Assembly: GCA_948144175.1 (NCBI GenBank)
Contig: CANXME010000249.1
Coordinates: 55,898-119,897, forward strand
Reading direction: 5' to 3'
Length of the DNA: 64,000 bases
From: Closterium sp. NIES-65
Lineage: Eukaryota; Streptophyta; Zygnematophyceae; Desmidiales; Closteriaceae
The number at the start of each line of letters is the position of its first letter. The stretch's first letter is position 1. Position numbers and translations under genes: made by a program. Of the stretch, positions 35,701 through 45,697 are shown one piece after another. The notes under the pieces were generated by a model. It had not been told where the DNA came from. It made no database searches and saw nothing but the letters and a program-made list of their open reading frames with translations.

Positions 35701-38700
35701 CGAGCCTGTCGAGGTAGTTGTTGACTCTGGTGCTGCTAGGGGTGCTGAGCCTGCGAGTGCCGGGTCTGGGGGTGCTGAGCCTGAGCGTGCGGAGCCTGGG
35801 GGTGCTGAGCCTGGGGGTGCTGAGTCTGGGGGTGCTAAGCCTGGGGTTGCTGAGTCTAGGGGTGCGGAGCCTGAGGGTGCTGGGCCTACTCGTGTGGAGT
35901 CTGGTGGTGCTGGGCCTAGAGGTCCTTCAGGTGCTTCATCCCGGCGGGAGCCAATCTCTCCGCAGGAGCTGCGCGAGTGGTTTGCTAGGCGCTGGCGCCG
36001 TGCTGCTGGAGCTGGTGGTGCTTTCAGCGCTGAAGGTTTGGCTGCGGCTGGGGTTCCTTCTATTGCTGGGGCTGCTGGGGAATCTGGAGCCACGGGTCCC
36101 GGAGGTGCTCTTACAGGATATACTGGAGCTGCCGGGCCTGGTGGTGCTACTGGAGCTGGAGCTAATGGCCGTGCTGGAGCCGGCGTTGCTGCTGGAGTAG
36201 GTGCTGCTGGAGGTACTGGAGCGGGAGCTGCTTTGTCTTCCAGTGGTCCCGCTGGAGCGAGAGCTACTTGCGGTGCTGGAGCTTGGGGTGCTGCTAGAGG
36301 TGCAGCTGGAGGTGCTGGAGCTGGAGGTGTTACTGGTGCCGGGGCTCCTGTGGGTGCTGGAGTTGGCGCTACTGGAGCAGCTGGTGGAGCTGCTGGAGCT
36401 GTTGGAGCTGACGCAGGGGGTGCTGGTGCTGTCCCTGCTGGATCTCGAGGTGCTGCGCGGCCACGGCTGTACTTCGTTCCGCTCCTTGAGCAGGTTCTTG
36501 GTCTTCCGCCCTCTCCTGGTCCTGCTCCTCCCTTAGAGTGTCCACCGCCTGTCCAGTCCGAGTCACAGTTACAGCCGCCTCCCCGAGGCCTGCTCCTTCT
36601 CCCTACACTGGTCCTACTGGAAGTCTTGCTGAGCGTCGTGAGCCTGCGTCTCGTCCTGCGTCGCCTGTTCGTGCTGCTCGCACTTGGCGTCGTGTTCCGC
36701 GTCAGCGTCCTCCTGCGGTCCAAGGCACGCACCAAATGGCAGTGCGTCCTTCTACTGCTTCACTGCGTGTCCCCTTGCCATCTCCTCCAGAGTCCTCTCT
36801 TCCTGCTCTTGCCGACCCGGAGTCGGTCTCCCTTCGTGCTGCCAGCCCTGCTGTCACGCGTCTCCTGGCTACTGTTGTCACTGACCCTTCCTTTGAGACC
36901 ACTGCTGTGTCTGCCTTAGTCACTGAGCTTGTCGACTTTGCTGCTCACTTTCGTCTAGAATACGCCACTAGTCTCGTTGCAGAGTCTGAGTTTGTCTATC
37001 CTCCATCCGTCAGGGGTGAGTGTGCTCTTAGCACAGACGTCCTTGAGGACAGGCAGGAGGAATTCCAGTGTTTTGCTGCTGCTTTACCTCATCTTGTGTC
37101 CATGCTGATTGCACCTGAGGGAGACCCGGATGCACCAGACATCCCGACTCCGCGCTCTAATGCAGAGGCGATAGAGGGTCCCTACTCCTCTCAGTGGCAG
37201 TCAGCCATAGACGCAGAGATGGCTTTGTGGAAGTCCACAGGCACCTACGTCGACGTGGTTCCCCCACCTGGGGCGAACATCGTCAGTGGCATAAGGATTT
37301 TCAGGGTGAAGCGGCCGCCGGGCTCTCCGCCTGTCTTCAAGGCGCGTTACGTGGCTCGAGGCTTCAGTCAGCGGCAGGGAGTTGACTACTTTCAGACCTT
37401 CTCTCCCATCCCAAAGATGACCACTCTTCGGGTGCTGCTGCACATAGCCGCTCAGCGCGACTACGAGCTTCACTCTCTTGACTTCAGCACTGCTTTCCTA
37501 AAGGGCAGCCTGCACGATGAGATCTGGCTGTGCCGCCCACCTGGCTTCACTGGGTCGTTTCCTCCTGGTACCCAGTGGAGCCTCCGGCGGCCAGTCTACG
37601 GTCTCCGCCAGGCCCCCCGTGAGTGGCACGACACACTGAGGACTACACTTGCGGTTCTTGGCTTTGCTCCTTCCACTGCTGACCCGTCGCTGTTTCTCCG
37701 AACCGACACTACTCTGCCGCCGTTTTACATCCTTGTGTACGTCGACGACTTGGTCTTTACTATTGCTGACACTAAGGGACTCGCCCACGTGAAGTCGGAG
37801 CTGCAGAAGAGACACACGTGCACAGACCTAGGTGAACTGCGCAGCTACCTTGGCTTGCAGATCACCCGGGACAGAGCACGGCGCACCATTACCCTGACTC
37901 AGTCACACATGGTGCAGCAAGTCCTTCAGCGCTTCGGCTTCACGTACTCCTCGCCTCAGGTCACTCCTCTGCCTACTTGCCACTCACTCTCAGCTCTGCC
38001 TTCGGATAAGTCCGTAGAGTCGAGTGGCCCGTACCCAGAGCTTGTTGGCTGCCTCATGTACCTGATGACCTGCACTCGACCTGACCTGGCATACCCTCTT
38101 AGCATCTTGGCATGCTATGTTGCTCCTGGGAGACATCGACCAGAGCACATGGCTGCAGCAAAGAGGGTGTTGCGCTACTTGTGCAGTACGTCTGGCATGG
38201 GGCTCGTGCTTGGAGGGCGGAGTTTAGTGGTCCTCACTGGTCACGCAGACGCGTCTTGGGTTGACGACCTGGCTATGCAGCGGTCGTCACAAGGTTCCAC
38301 CTTCAGCCTTGGTTCCGGCTCTGTTTCGTGGCGGTCTATCCGCTCGTTTTCTGTTCTCAGTTCCAGCTATGAGGCTGAGATCTTCGCAGGGGCCATGGCT
38401 GCACAGGAGTTACGCTGGCTCACTTACCTGCTGACTGACCTAGGAGAGCCGCCTCGTTCTCCTCCAATTCTGTACGTAGATAACAAGGCCATGCTGGCCT
38501 TGTGTCGGGAGCACAGACTGGAGCACAGAACGAAGCACATTGCTCTTTGCTACTTCCTTGCTCATGAGCTGCAGCAGCGTGGTGAGTTGCGTCTTGCTTA
38601 CGTGGCCTCTCAGGCCAACACTGCTGATATCTTCACCAAGGCACTTCAGCCTTGTGATCATCAGCGCTTTTGTACGATGTTAGGTCTTGTGCCTAGTTGG

Positions 38701-38721
38701 CCTCACTTGCTTACTTCTTGA
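35701..38721 (+). pseudogene. Copia-1 linker, reverse transcriptase and RNase H
   Basis: A linker of EPGGAES-type repeats contains the motif ISPQELREWFARRWRR. After a frameshift near 36540 one frame runs to the stop at 38721: SVDAEMALWKSTGTY-type RT start, FKARYVARGFSQRQGVDY, LDFSTAFLKGSLHDEIW, YGLRQAPREWH, the catalytic LVYVDDLVFT, and RNase H with GHADASWVDD, YVDNKAMLAL and EHRTKHIALCYFLAHEL. The RT and RNase H domains themselves are open over about 720 codons. Confidence 0.9.
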
Positions 38722-39404
38722 CCTTCCTTGTACTGTGATCTATATATACCTGCTCTTGCTTGCTTACCTTTATATATATGATCCTGCATGTGAACTGGCC
38801 TTGTGGCTTTTGAACCGATGCACGGAATGTGTGCTGACGTTTGAACCGTTGCTTTGCTTGACTGGTCTTGTCACCCCTAGTTCTCCCCCACTTTGCCTAT
38901 GGAGGTGTGTCAGATATATATGACTTAGTCTTTGTAGGCTCTGGTGGGGTAGACACTAAGGGGTACAGGTTTCTAGGGTTTCATATTTGTATCCAATATT
39001 TTCCTAGTTCAATCATTCCTCATTCTTCACAGGGATATAAGCGCCACACGCCAATTAAAAGCGTCAGGCGCTTATCCGAGGGTGGCGCTAATATCCGGGG
39101 TATGACGGTATCTCAGCGGATGTTTTCTTGTATAAAAAAATTTCAGGTTTGATTTGAAGCATCATGTTGCATATGGTGTCAAATTATAATATTGTGTAGG
39201 CTATAGTGGGGTAGCCCATATGGGGTACACATTTCTAGGGTTGCATATTTGTATCACTTCCATTCCTTAGTCAATCATTCTCGTTCTACTTTTCTCATGG
39301 TATCGAGCAGGTTCCCCCGTGGGAACTGTGCCTAGGGCCCACCACATCGATCTTTTTTTCCTGCCGGAAGCGCGCTCAGCCCGAGTCGCGCTCCGGGCTC
39401 TCAC

Positions 39405-40235
39405 CTCTTCGAGCCGCCCTTCTCAGCGGCCCCGCCGCCCTTCGCTGCGGCCCTGCCGCCCCACATTGCGGCCCCGCCGCCCTTCTTCGCGGCCCTGCCG
39501 CTCTTCGCTGCGGCCCCACTGCCTCACGTTGCGGCCCCGCCGCCCTTCGCTGCGGCCCCGCCGCCCGTCTCAGCCGCCCCGCCGCCCGTCTCAGCGGCCT
39601 CGCCGCCCGTCTCAGCGGCCCCGCCAACCGTCTCAGCGGCCCCGCCGCCCTTCGCTGCGGCCCCGCCGCCCTTCATTGCGGCCCGGCCGCCTCTCTCGCT
39701 GCGGCCCCGCCGCCCTACTCAGCGGCCCCGCCGCCCTTCACTGCGGCCCCGCCGCCTCTCTCGCTGCAGCCCCGCCGCCCTACTCAGCGGCCCCCGCCGC
39801 CCTTCACTGCGGCCCCGCCGCCTATCTCGTTGCGGCCCTGCCGCCCTACTCAGCGGCCCCGCCGCCCTTCTACTGCGGCCCCGCCGCCCTTCTCAACGGC
39901 CCCGCCGCCCTACTCAGCGGCCCCGCCGCCCTTCTACTGCGGCCCCGCCGCCCTTCTCAGGGGCCCCGCCGCCCTTCTCAGCGGCCCCGGCGCCCTTTAC
40001 CAGCGGCCCTGCCGCCCCTTCACTGCGGCCCCCGCCGCCCCTTTCACCAGCGACCCTGCCGCCCTACACCGCCCGCGCCGCCCGAGCCGCCCGAACCGCC
40101 CGAGCCGCCGAGCCGCCCGAGCCGCCCGACTCTCCCGAGCCGCCCGAGCCACCCGACCAGCCCGAGCCACCCGAGCCGCCCGAGCCGCCCGAGCCACCCG
40201 AGCCGCCTGAGGAGCCGAGCCACGGAGCCGCAGTT
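39405..40235. repeat. Leader tandem repeat of Copia-2
   Basis: About 45 units of a degenerate GCGGCCCCGCCGCCCTT type, then CGAGCCGCC units from 40070. It occupies the same position as the leader repeats of the sister elements but has its own unit. Confidence 0.9.
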
Positions 40236-40374
40236 GCTGCCGTGCTGTCCGAGCAGCCGTGTTGCCGTGCTGCTGTACTGCTGAGCTGCCCGACCCGCCC
40301 TGTCTGGTAAGAGCAGCGCTTTTGTCACTGCACTGCCCCTGTCCTACAGTTGGTATTGCTAGTCTACTACTGTC

Positions 40375-41724
40375 ATGGCTACCCCCAGTCTTCTCGCTTT
40401 TGACGCTGAGGGTCGAGCCATTGACTTTGAGGTTTGGGTAGATGACCTGCAGCTTTTCCTACAGTGCGATAGGGCAGACGGTCTCTCCCTCTTTGACCTC
40501 ACCTCTGGTGCTTCCCCTGCCCCTGCTGCCGATGCCGACGCCACTGTTCGCTCACAGTGGGCCACTCGCGATGCTGCTGCACGTCTTGCTGTGCGTCGCC
40601 ACCTGCCTACCACTGAGCGCGCGCACTTTAGTCAGTACAAGAGTGCTCAGACCTTGTACGACGCTGTAGTTGCACGCTACTCTTCCCCTGCCACTGCTGC
40701 ACTGAGCCGCCTCATGCTACCGTTTCTCTTTCCTGACCTTGCTGCCTTTCCCACACTCGCTGACCTCATTACGCACCTCCGCACTAGTGACACTCGCTAC
40801 CGCGCCGCGCTTCCTGCTGAGTTTTGCGCCAAGAACCCCCCCCCCATGTACATCACTCTCTATTATATAGTCTCCCGCCTCCTTGACTCCCTTCGCGTAG
40901 TCAGGGACCACTTTCTCTCAGTCTGTCCCACCACTCGCACTGTTGACCTCCTCGAGAAGGCCCTCCTAGCAGAGGAGAAGAGCATAGTCGCTGTAGGAGC
41001 CTCTCGTGGTGACCCACGCACCCCCATCTTTGAGGGGTGTTCCCCTTCCCCCTTGTTACCCTCTGTCGCCTCAGCTGCTGCGGCCGACCTTGTTGGTCTT
41101 GAGTCGGTCGGTGCGGCGCCTGCCCCTAGCGGGAGACGCCGCTCTGGCAAGGGCAAGGGGGGCAAGGGCGCGGGTGGAGCTAGCGGGGGTGGTGGAGGTG
41201 GCGGTGGAGGCGGCGGAGGGAGTGGGGGTGGTGGTGGGAGTGGTGGCGGAGGTGGAGGTGTCGGTGGCAGCAGCGGAGGCGGAGGCGGCGGAGGCGGTAG
41301 CGGTGGGAGTGGAGGCGGCGCTGGTGGCGGAGGTGGAGGCCGCGGTGGTGGAGGAGGTGGAGCTGGTCGGGGTGGTGCTTCGCAGCGGAGCGGCTTCGGT
41401 GGTGGTCAGCGCCAGCAGCAGCAGCAGCAGCAGCAGCGTTCTCGGGACATCCCCCCTCCTCAGCAGCTCCGTGAGTGGTACACGCAGCGTCAGCGTGGTG
41501 GGGCTTTTGGCCCGTGCACCTACGTCCTTCGCTTCGGCGACCGCGGGGGTGAGCAGTGTGGGGGTGCCCACTCTACCCAGCGCTGCTTTGGCTGCCAGAC
41601 GGACGCTTGGCGTCAGCAGTTCCCGGAGGCTAGTGAGATCCCCCGCTGGGAGAGCTGTCTAGGGCAGGTGTCGCCATCTATGAACTTGACTTTGATGCTA
41701 TCCTTGCTGCCATGTATGCTGTGA
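40375..41724 (+). pseudogene. Copia-2 gag
   Basis: Starts MATPSLLAFDAEGRAIDFEV and stays open through the 10-C run at 40836-40845 that breaks Copia-1. It has the helical gag region, a long Gly tract (GGGGGGGGGGSGGG type), PPPQQLREWYTQRQRG, and the CTYVLRFGDRGGEQCGGAH then STQRC cysteine/histidine cluster. A one-base loss near 41660 (ESCLGQVSP against ELLRSRVAL) ends the frame before the protease. Confidence 0.88.
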
Positions 41725-41859
41725 CTATTAGTGATGAGGGTGACTGTTTTACCGGTGTTTCCCGCCCGACCCGGGCATTGGTACTGCTACGCTAGGTGCT
41801 AGTGAGGCTGTTGCTCTAATTGCCAGCGCGTCTGCGCCCTCAGGTACTGGTGAGGCTGC

Positions 41860-43627
41860 GCTCTCAAGTACCGCATCGGCTTCGGCCTCCCTCACCTTCA
41901 CACTTGACTCGGGGGCTTCTCGCTCCTTCTTTCGAGACCGCACCACACTCACGCCACTTGGTCGGCCGGTTGCAGTCTCCCTGGCAGACCCCTCTGGGGA
42001 ACCTGTCCTCTGTCACTTCTCCACTGTCCTCTCGTGTCCGGCTGCCCCCTCTGGCACCTTGTCTGGTCTTTACCTCCCCTCGTTCTCGACGAACTTGGTG
42101 AGTGGTGCTGACCTGCAGGATGCGGGGGTTCACCAGTTTACTCCTGCGAGTCAGCGGGTGACCCGTTGCTCGGACGCACGCACGGGCCGACACCTGGCCA
42201 CGTTTTCGCGTCGGCCGGGGTCGAGCCTCTACACACTGACCACTGGGTCCCCTCCTGTCCCTGCTTCTGGCCAGGCAGCTGCGTCGGATCAGGTGTTTGC
42301 TGCAGCGTCCAGGTCTGGTCCTGAGTCTGCCCCCTGCTCGTGTCGCCTCCTGTCTCACGAGACTCTCCTGTGGCACCACCGTCTTGGTCACCCCTCCCTG
42401 CCTCGTCTCCGAGGCATGGCTTCCCGTGTCCTTGTCTCTGGTCTTCCCCGGTCCCTCCCTCCCCTTCCTCCGGGGCCTGGTCCTTCCTGTTTCCCCTGTG
42501 TCGAGGGGCGGCTCCAGGCTGCCCCTCACTCCTCTCAGTTTCCCCCGACAGAGGCCCCGCTGCAGACGCTTCACTTGGACGTGTGGGGCCCAGCCCGCGT
42601 CCGTGGACAGGGTCACAAGCGCTTCTTCCTGCTGGTGGTTGACGACTACTCGCGTTACACCACAGTCTTCCCCTTGCGCAGCAAGGGTGATGTCACTGAG
42701 GTGTTGATCAACTGGATCCGCGCAGCTCGTCTCCACCTCATGAGGAGCTTCGGCTCAGACTTTCCTGTTCTGCATCCGCACTCTGACCGAGGCAGAGAGT
42801 TCTCCTCTGGCCTTCTGCGAGCCTACTGTCGTGCGCGAGGCATCCGCCAGACCTTTACGCTTCCGGACTCTCCACAGAAAAATGGGATTGCTGAGCGCTG
42901 CATTGGCATGGTCATGGATGTCGCTCGTACGTCCATGATGCATGCGGCTCCCCCCATTTTCTGTGGCCGTTTGCGGTTTGGTACGCGGCGCATCAGCTCA
43001 ACCTTCATCCCAGAGTCTCTAAGGCCGGAGACCTTCCCAGCCTTGCTGTGGACGGGGAAGGTCAGCGATGCGTCTGCGTTCCGTGTCTGGGGATCTCGGG
43101 CGTTTGTCCGCGACTTGTCTGCGGACAAGCTGTCCCCTCGTGCTACTCCCTGTGTCTTCCTTGGCTTCCCCCCTGACGCCCCTGGGTGGCAGTTCTACCA
43201 CCCCACCTCTCGTCGTGTTCTGTCCTCCCAGGACGTCACGTTCGACGAGTCAGTCCCCTACTACCGCCTCTTCCCCTACCGCACTCCTTCCCTCCCCCCG
43301 CCACCGCACTTCCTTGTACCAGGTCCCCCTCCGGTAGACCCCCTCCCCCCTCAGGGTCCTGCCCCTTCAGGTGTGTCCCAGGTAGACGCAGTCGAGCCGG
43401 TCGAGGTTGCTGGTGACTCTGGTACTGCTGCGGGTGCTGAGCCTGGGGGTGCTGACTCTGGGGGTGCTGCGCGCGTGGGTGCTGAGCCTGGGGGTGCTGA
43501 GTCTGGGGGTGCTGTGACTGGGGGTGCTGAGCCTGGGGGTGCTACGACTGGGGGTGCTGAGCCTGGGGGTACTGCGACTGGGGGTGCTGAGCCCGGGGGT
43601 GCTACGACTGGGGGTGCTGCACCTGGG
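41860..43627 (+). pseudogene. Copia-2 protease, integrase and start of linker
   Basis: TFTLDSGASRSFFRDRT (protease), then in one long frame LWHHRLGHPS, CFPCVEG, LHLDVWGP, VVDDYSRYTTVFPL, PHSDRGREFSSGL and SPQKNGIAERC. A paired shift near 42950-43000 (PPIFCGRLRFGTRR) replaces the expected FLWPFAVRYAAHQ, so the integrase is damaged. The linker of GGAEPGG-type repeats is cut at 43627 by the Gypsy insertion. Confidence 0.88.
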
Positions 43628-44000
43628 TGTGAGGATCTGGGATCGAGCTCAGAAAAGATGATTCAAATTGAATTGAATGATCACCTGGGTACAACACGAG
43701 GCTATATATAGGCTCGACACAAGGCCCCGTAACCAGGTGTTATGCGAAGGTTCCGCGGGTCGCGAAGCGTCCCGAACAGATCCTTACCGAATTCGGTAGA
43801 AGGCAATTCGGTGGCAACCGAAAAGCCAGAATTCGGTGCACGCAACCTAGCTCGGTGCTATAACTATAATAAAATATAGGAAAGCACCTAGCCTAGGAAA
43901 TCAAGCAATTCATGCATGCATATGATTATCCTATGCTAGAAATAGCATGATACAATAAAGGCAAGCAAGCATAGCTGGCATAAGCCGTCGTACTCTCACA
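43628..44000 (-). mobile_element. 3' LTR of the Gypsy element
   Basis: 373 bp bounded by TGTGAGG and CTCTCACA (inverted TGTGAG ends), preceded on the minus strand by the polypurine tract TTTGAGGGGGGGACG (complement of 44001-44016). It contains repeated GAATTCGGT words near 43795-43840. Confidence 0.8.
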
Positions 44001-44088
44001 CGTCCCCCCCTCAAAGCTGGGTGGCGTGAGATACACCCTGCTTGACAAGATATTCCTTGAGAGCACGGCGTGCGTTGCCAATATCAGC

Positions 44089-45320
44089 TTATGCAACCCA
44101 ACTGTCCTCAGTGGGGTCGTATCCCTTCCAGCGTATCAGGAACTCGAGGGTCTTGCCGCCGCGGCGCCGATGAGAGAGAACGCGCTCGATCTCGTACTCG
44201 GGTTCATCCTGTATGAGAACAGGTGCTGGTGGCGGTAGTTGCCGTCCCTGGAACTGTTGGTTGGGGTCCTTGTAGGGCTTCAGTAGCTGGACATGGAAAG
44301 CGTTGTGAAGCTTCCATGTATCTGGTAAGCGCAAGCGGAATGTAACTGGTGTCACCTGTGCCTCAACGAGAAAAGGACCACAGAAGCGAGGCCGGAGTTT
44401 GGATGGGAGGTGAGACAGGTTCAAGTTGCGCGTGTCAAGAAGCACCTGATCTCCGACTGCTACTGAGTGATCACGTCGCTGACGATCGGCATACTGCTTC
44501 TAGGAGTTTTGCATCGTTGTGAGACGTCGCTGAGTCTTCTCCCATAGCTGCTGCATGGTGGTGACGAAGTCATGTGCGGCTTGGACGTCTGCCGGTGTGG
44601 TTGGCTGCTGTGGTGTGAGTGGTTCCCGTCCGTAACACAGGAAGAAAGGAGTTTTCCCTGTGGCCGCATGTGATGCGTTGTTGTAAGCGAACTCTAGGGT
44701 TGGTAACTGTGTGTCCCAGTGGCTGACGTCGTCCTTGCAAGCTGTGCGCAGTAACTATTCAACCACTTGATTGAGTCGCTCTGTCTGTCCGTCAGTCTGG
44801 GGGTGGTATGCTGAAGACATTGCAAGCTTTGTCCCCAACAGTCCCATGAGCTCCTTCCAGAACTTACTCGTGAATTTGGGGTCTCTGTCTGAGATGAGTG
44901 TAGCGGGGATGCCGTGGATGGTGATGATGCGGTCGAAGAAGAGTCGAGCAGTTGCTTCAGCTGTAGCTGTGGCGTTGGTCGGTATGAAGTGACCCATTTT
45001 GGAGAACTTATCGATCACCACGAGGATGGAATCATGTCCCCGTGAGGTCGAAGGAAGTCCTGTGATGAAGTCGAGGCTAACGACCTGCCATGGCTGCTCC
45101 GGTACGGGTAGAGGCTGAAGTAACCCTGCTTTTTTCTGCTTGCTGCTCTTCATCCGCTGGCACGTGTCGCAAGAGGTGACGAACTGCTGCACGTCTGCTG
45201 CCATCCCGGGCCAGTAGTAATACTTCGCTATCCCTGCTAACGTCTTGTTGCTCCCGAAATGTCCCGCGTAAGGTACGTCGTGAAACTCCTCCAATAGGAT
45301 CTGCCGTAGCAGGGCGTAGT
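44089..45320 (-). pseudogene. Gypsy integrase and chromodomain
   Basis: The integrase starts EEFHDVPYAGHFGSNKT with the HHCC zinc site ending CDTCQRMK, then LDFITGLPSTSRG, VVIDKFSKMGHF, LISDRDPKFTSKFW and HPQTDGQTERLNQVVE, the D-D-E core of chromoviruses. It is broken at 44755 and in 44460-44750 by stops. A C-terminal segment follows, with GPFLVEAQVTPVTFRLRLP and a chromodomain EYEIERVLSHRRRGGKTL then EFLIRWKGYDPTEDSWV. Chromodomains direct such elements to marked heterochromatin. Confidence 0.9.
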
Positions 45321-45697
45321 TGTCAAAATCCCAACCACTAGACCATTGGGATCAAAGGGCTTGTTTCAGTAGCGGGTCAGTGCGCCCATAACCCCCCAAG
45401 CAAACGCGCCTGTAACCCCCCCTAGGATCGATCGGGGATCTCACAGTGTAGCTCTACTGACACCCCCCCACACTGGGAGGCCCAGGACTGAGCACAGTGG
45501 CAACGGCCAACATGTGCATACACCGGGATTCGAACCCGAGACCGCTCTGATACCATGTCAGAATCCCAACCACTAGACCATTGGGATCAAAGGGCTTGTT
45601 TCAGTAGCGGGTCAGTGCGCCCATAACCCCCCAGGCAAACGCGCCTGTAACCCCCCCTAGGATCGATCGGGGATCTCACAGTGTAGCTCTACTGACA
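45321..45697 (-). mobile_element. TRIM (terminal-repeat retrotransposon in miniature)
   Basis: A 377-bp non-coding element. Two 142-bp terminal repeats (45321-45462 and 45556-45697, TGTCA...TGACA, two A/G differences) enclose 93 bp. Read on the minus strand, the interior begins with a perfect primer site TGGTATCAGAGC and ends in a G-rich polypurine tract (complement of 45463-45477). Flanks GTAGT (45316-45320) and GTAAT (45698-45702) are a 5-bp target duplication with one change. Removing it restores the Gypsy reading frame as VPNYALLRQ. It depends on other elements' enzymes for movement. Confidence 0.92.
45526..45586 (-). promoter_or_regulatory. Pol III-type A box and B box across the TRIM LTR/primer-site junction
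   Basis: On the minus strand TGGTCTAGTGG (45580-45570, near the end of the 5' LTR) matches the tRNA A-box consensus TRGYNNARNGG. GGTTCGAATCC (45536-45526) matches the B-box consensus GGTTCGANNCC. Their starts are 44 nt apart, exactly as in a tRNA gene without intron or long variable arm, with the primer site between them. The A box also sits in a hairpin (TCCCAA...TTGGGA, 45564-45586). The head resembles Glu-tRNA (TCCCAATGGTCTAGTGGTT). Confidence 0.7.

Larger units (their letters stand above)
31735..39031 (+). mobile_element. Copia-1, complete LTR retrotransposon
   Basis: 124-bp LTRs at 31735-31858 and 38908-39031 (TGTCAG...TTCACA, two differences) are flanked by the target duplication GGGAT (31730-31734 and 39032-39036). 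The order is LTR, primer site, GC-rich repeat leader, gag, protease, integrase, RT, RNase H, polypurine tract and LTR. The coding part has at least four frameshifts, so it is not autonomous. The 98% LTR identity indicates a fairly recent insertion. Confidence 0.95.
31291..39110. mobile_element. Short TIR transposon (MITE-like) split by Copia-1
   Basis: The exact 20-bp inverted termini TACCGTCATACCCCGGATAT (31291-31310) and its complement (39091-39110) flank about 440 bp on the left and 55 bp on the right of the Copia-1 insertion. The original element is therefore about 515 bp. The TA at each outer edge could be a mariner/pogo-type TA target duplication. Internal GCGCTTATA words recur. No transposase is evident. 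Confidence 0.7.

Noticed and set aside
39319-40284. 321-codon Arg/Pro/Ser-rich frame before Copia-2 gag
   Set aside because: It is a leader tandem repeat between primer site and gag; sister elements have different repeats there, so no protein is conserved.
45519-45590. A genuine Glu-tRNA gene
   Set aside because: A and B boxes are perfect, but the acceptor stem does not close, the anticodon region is replaced by a retroelement primer site, and the whole sits in a TRIM.
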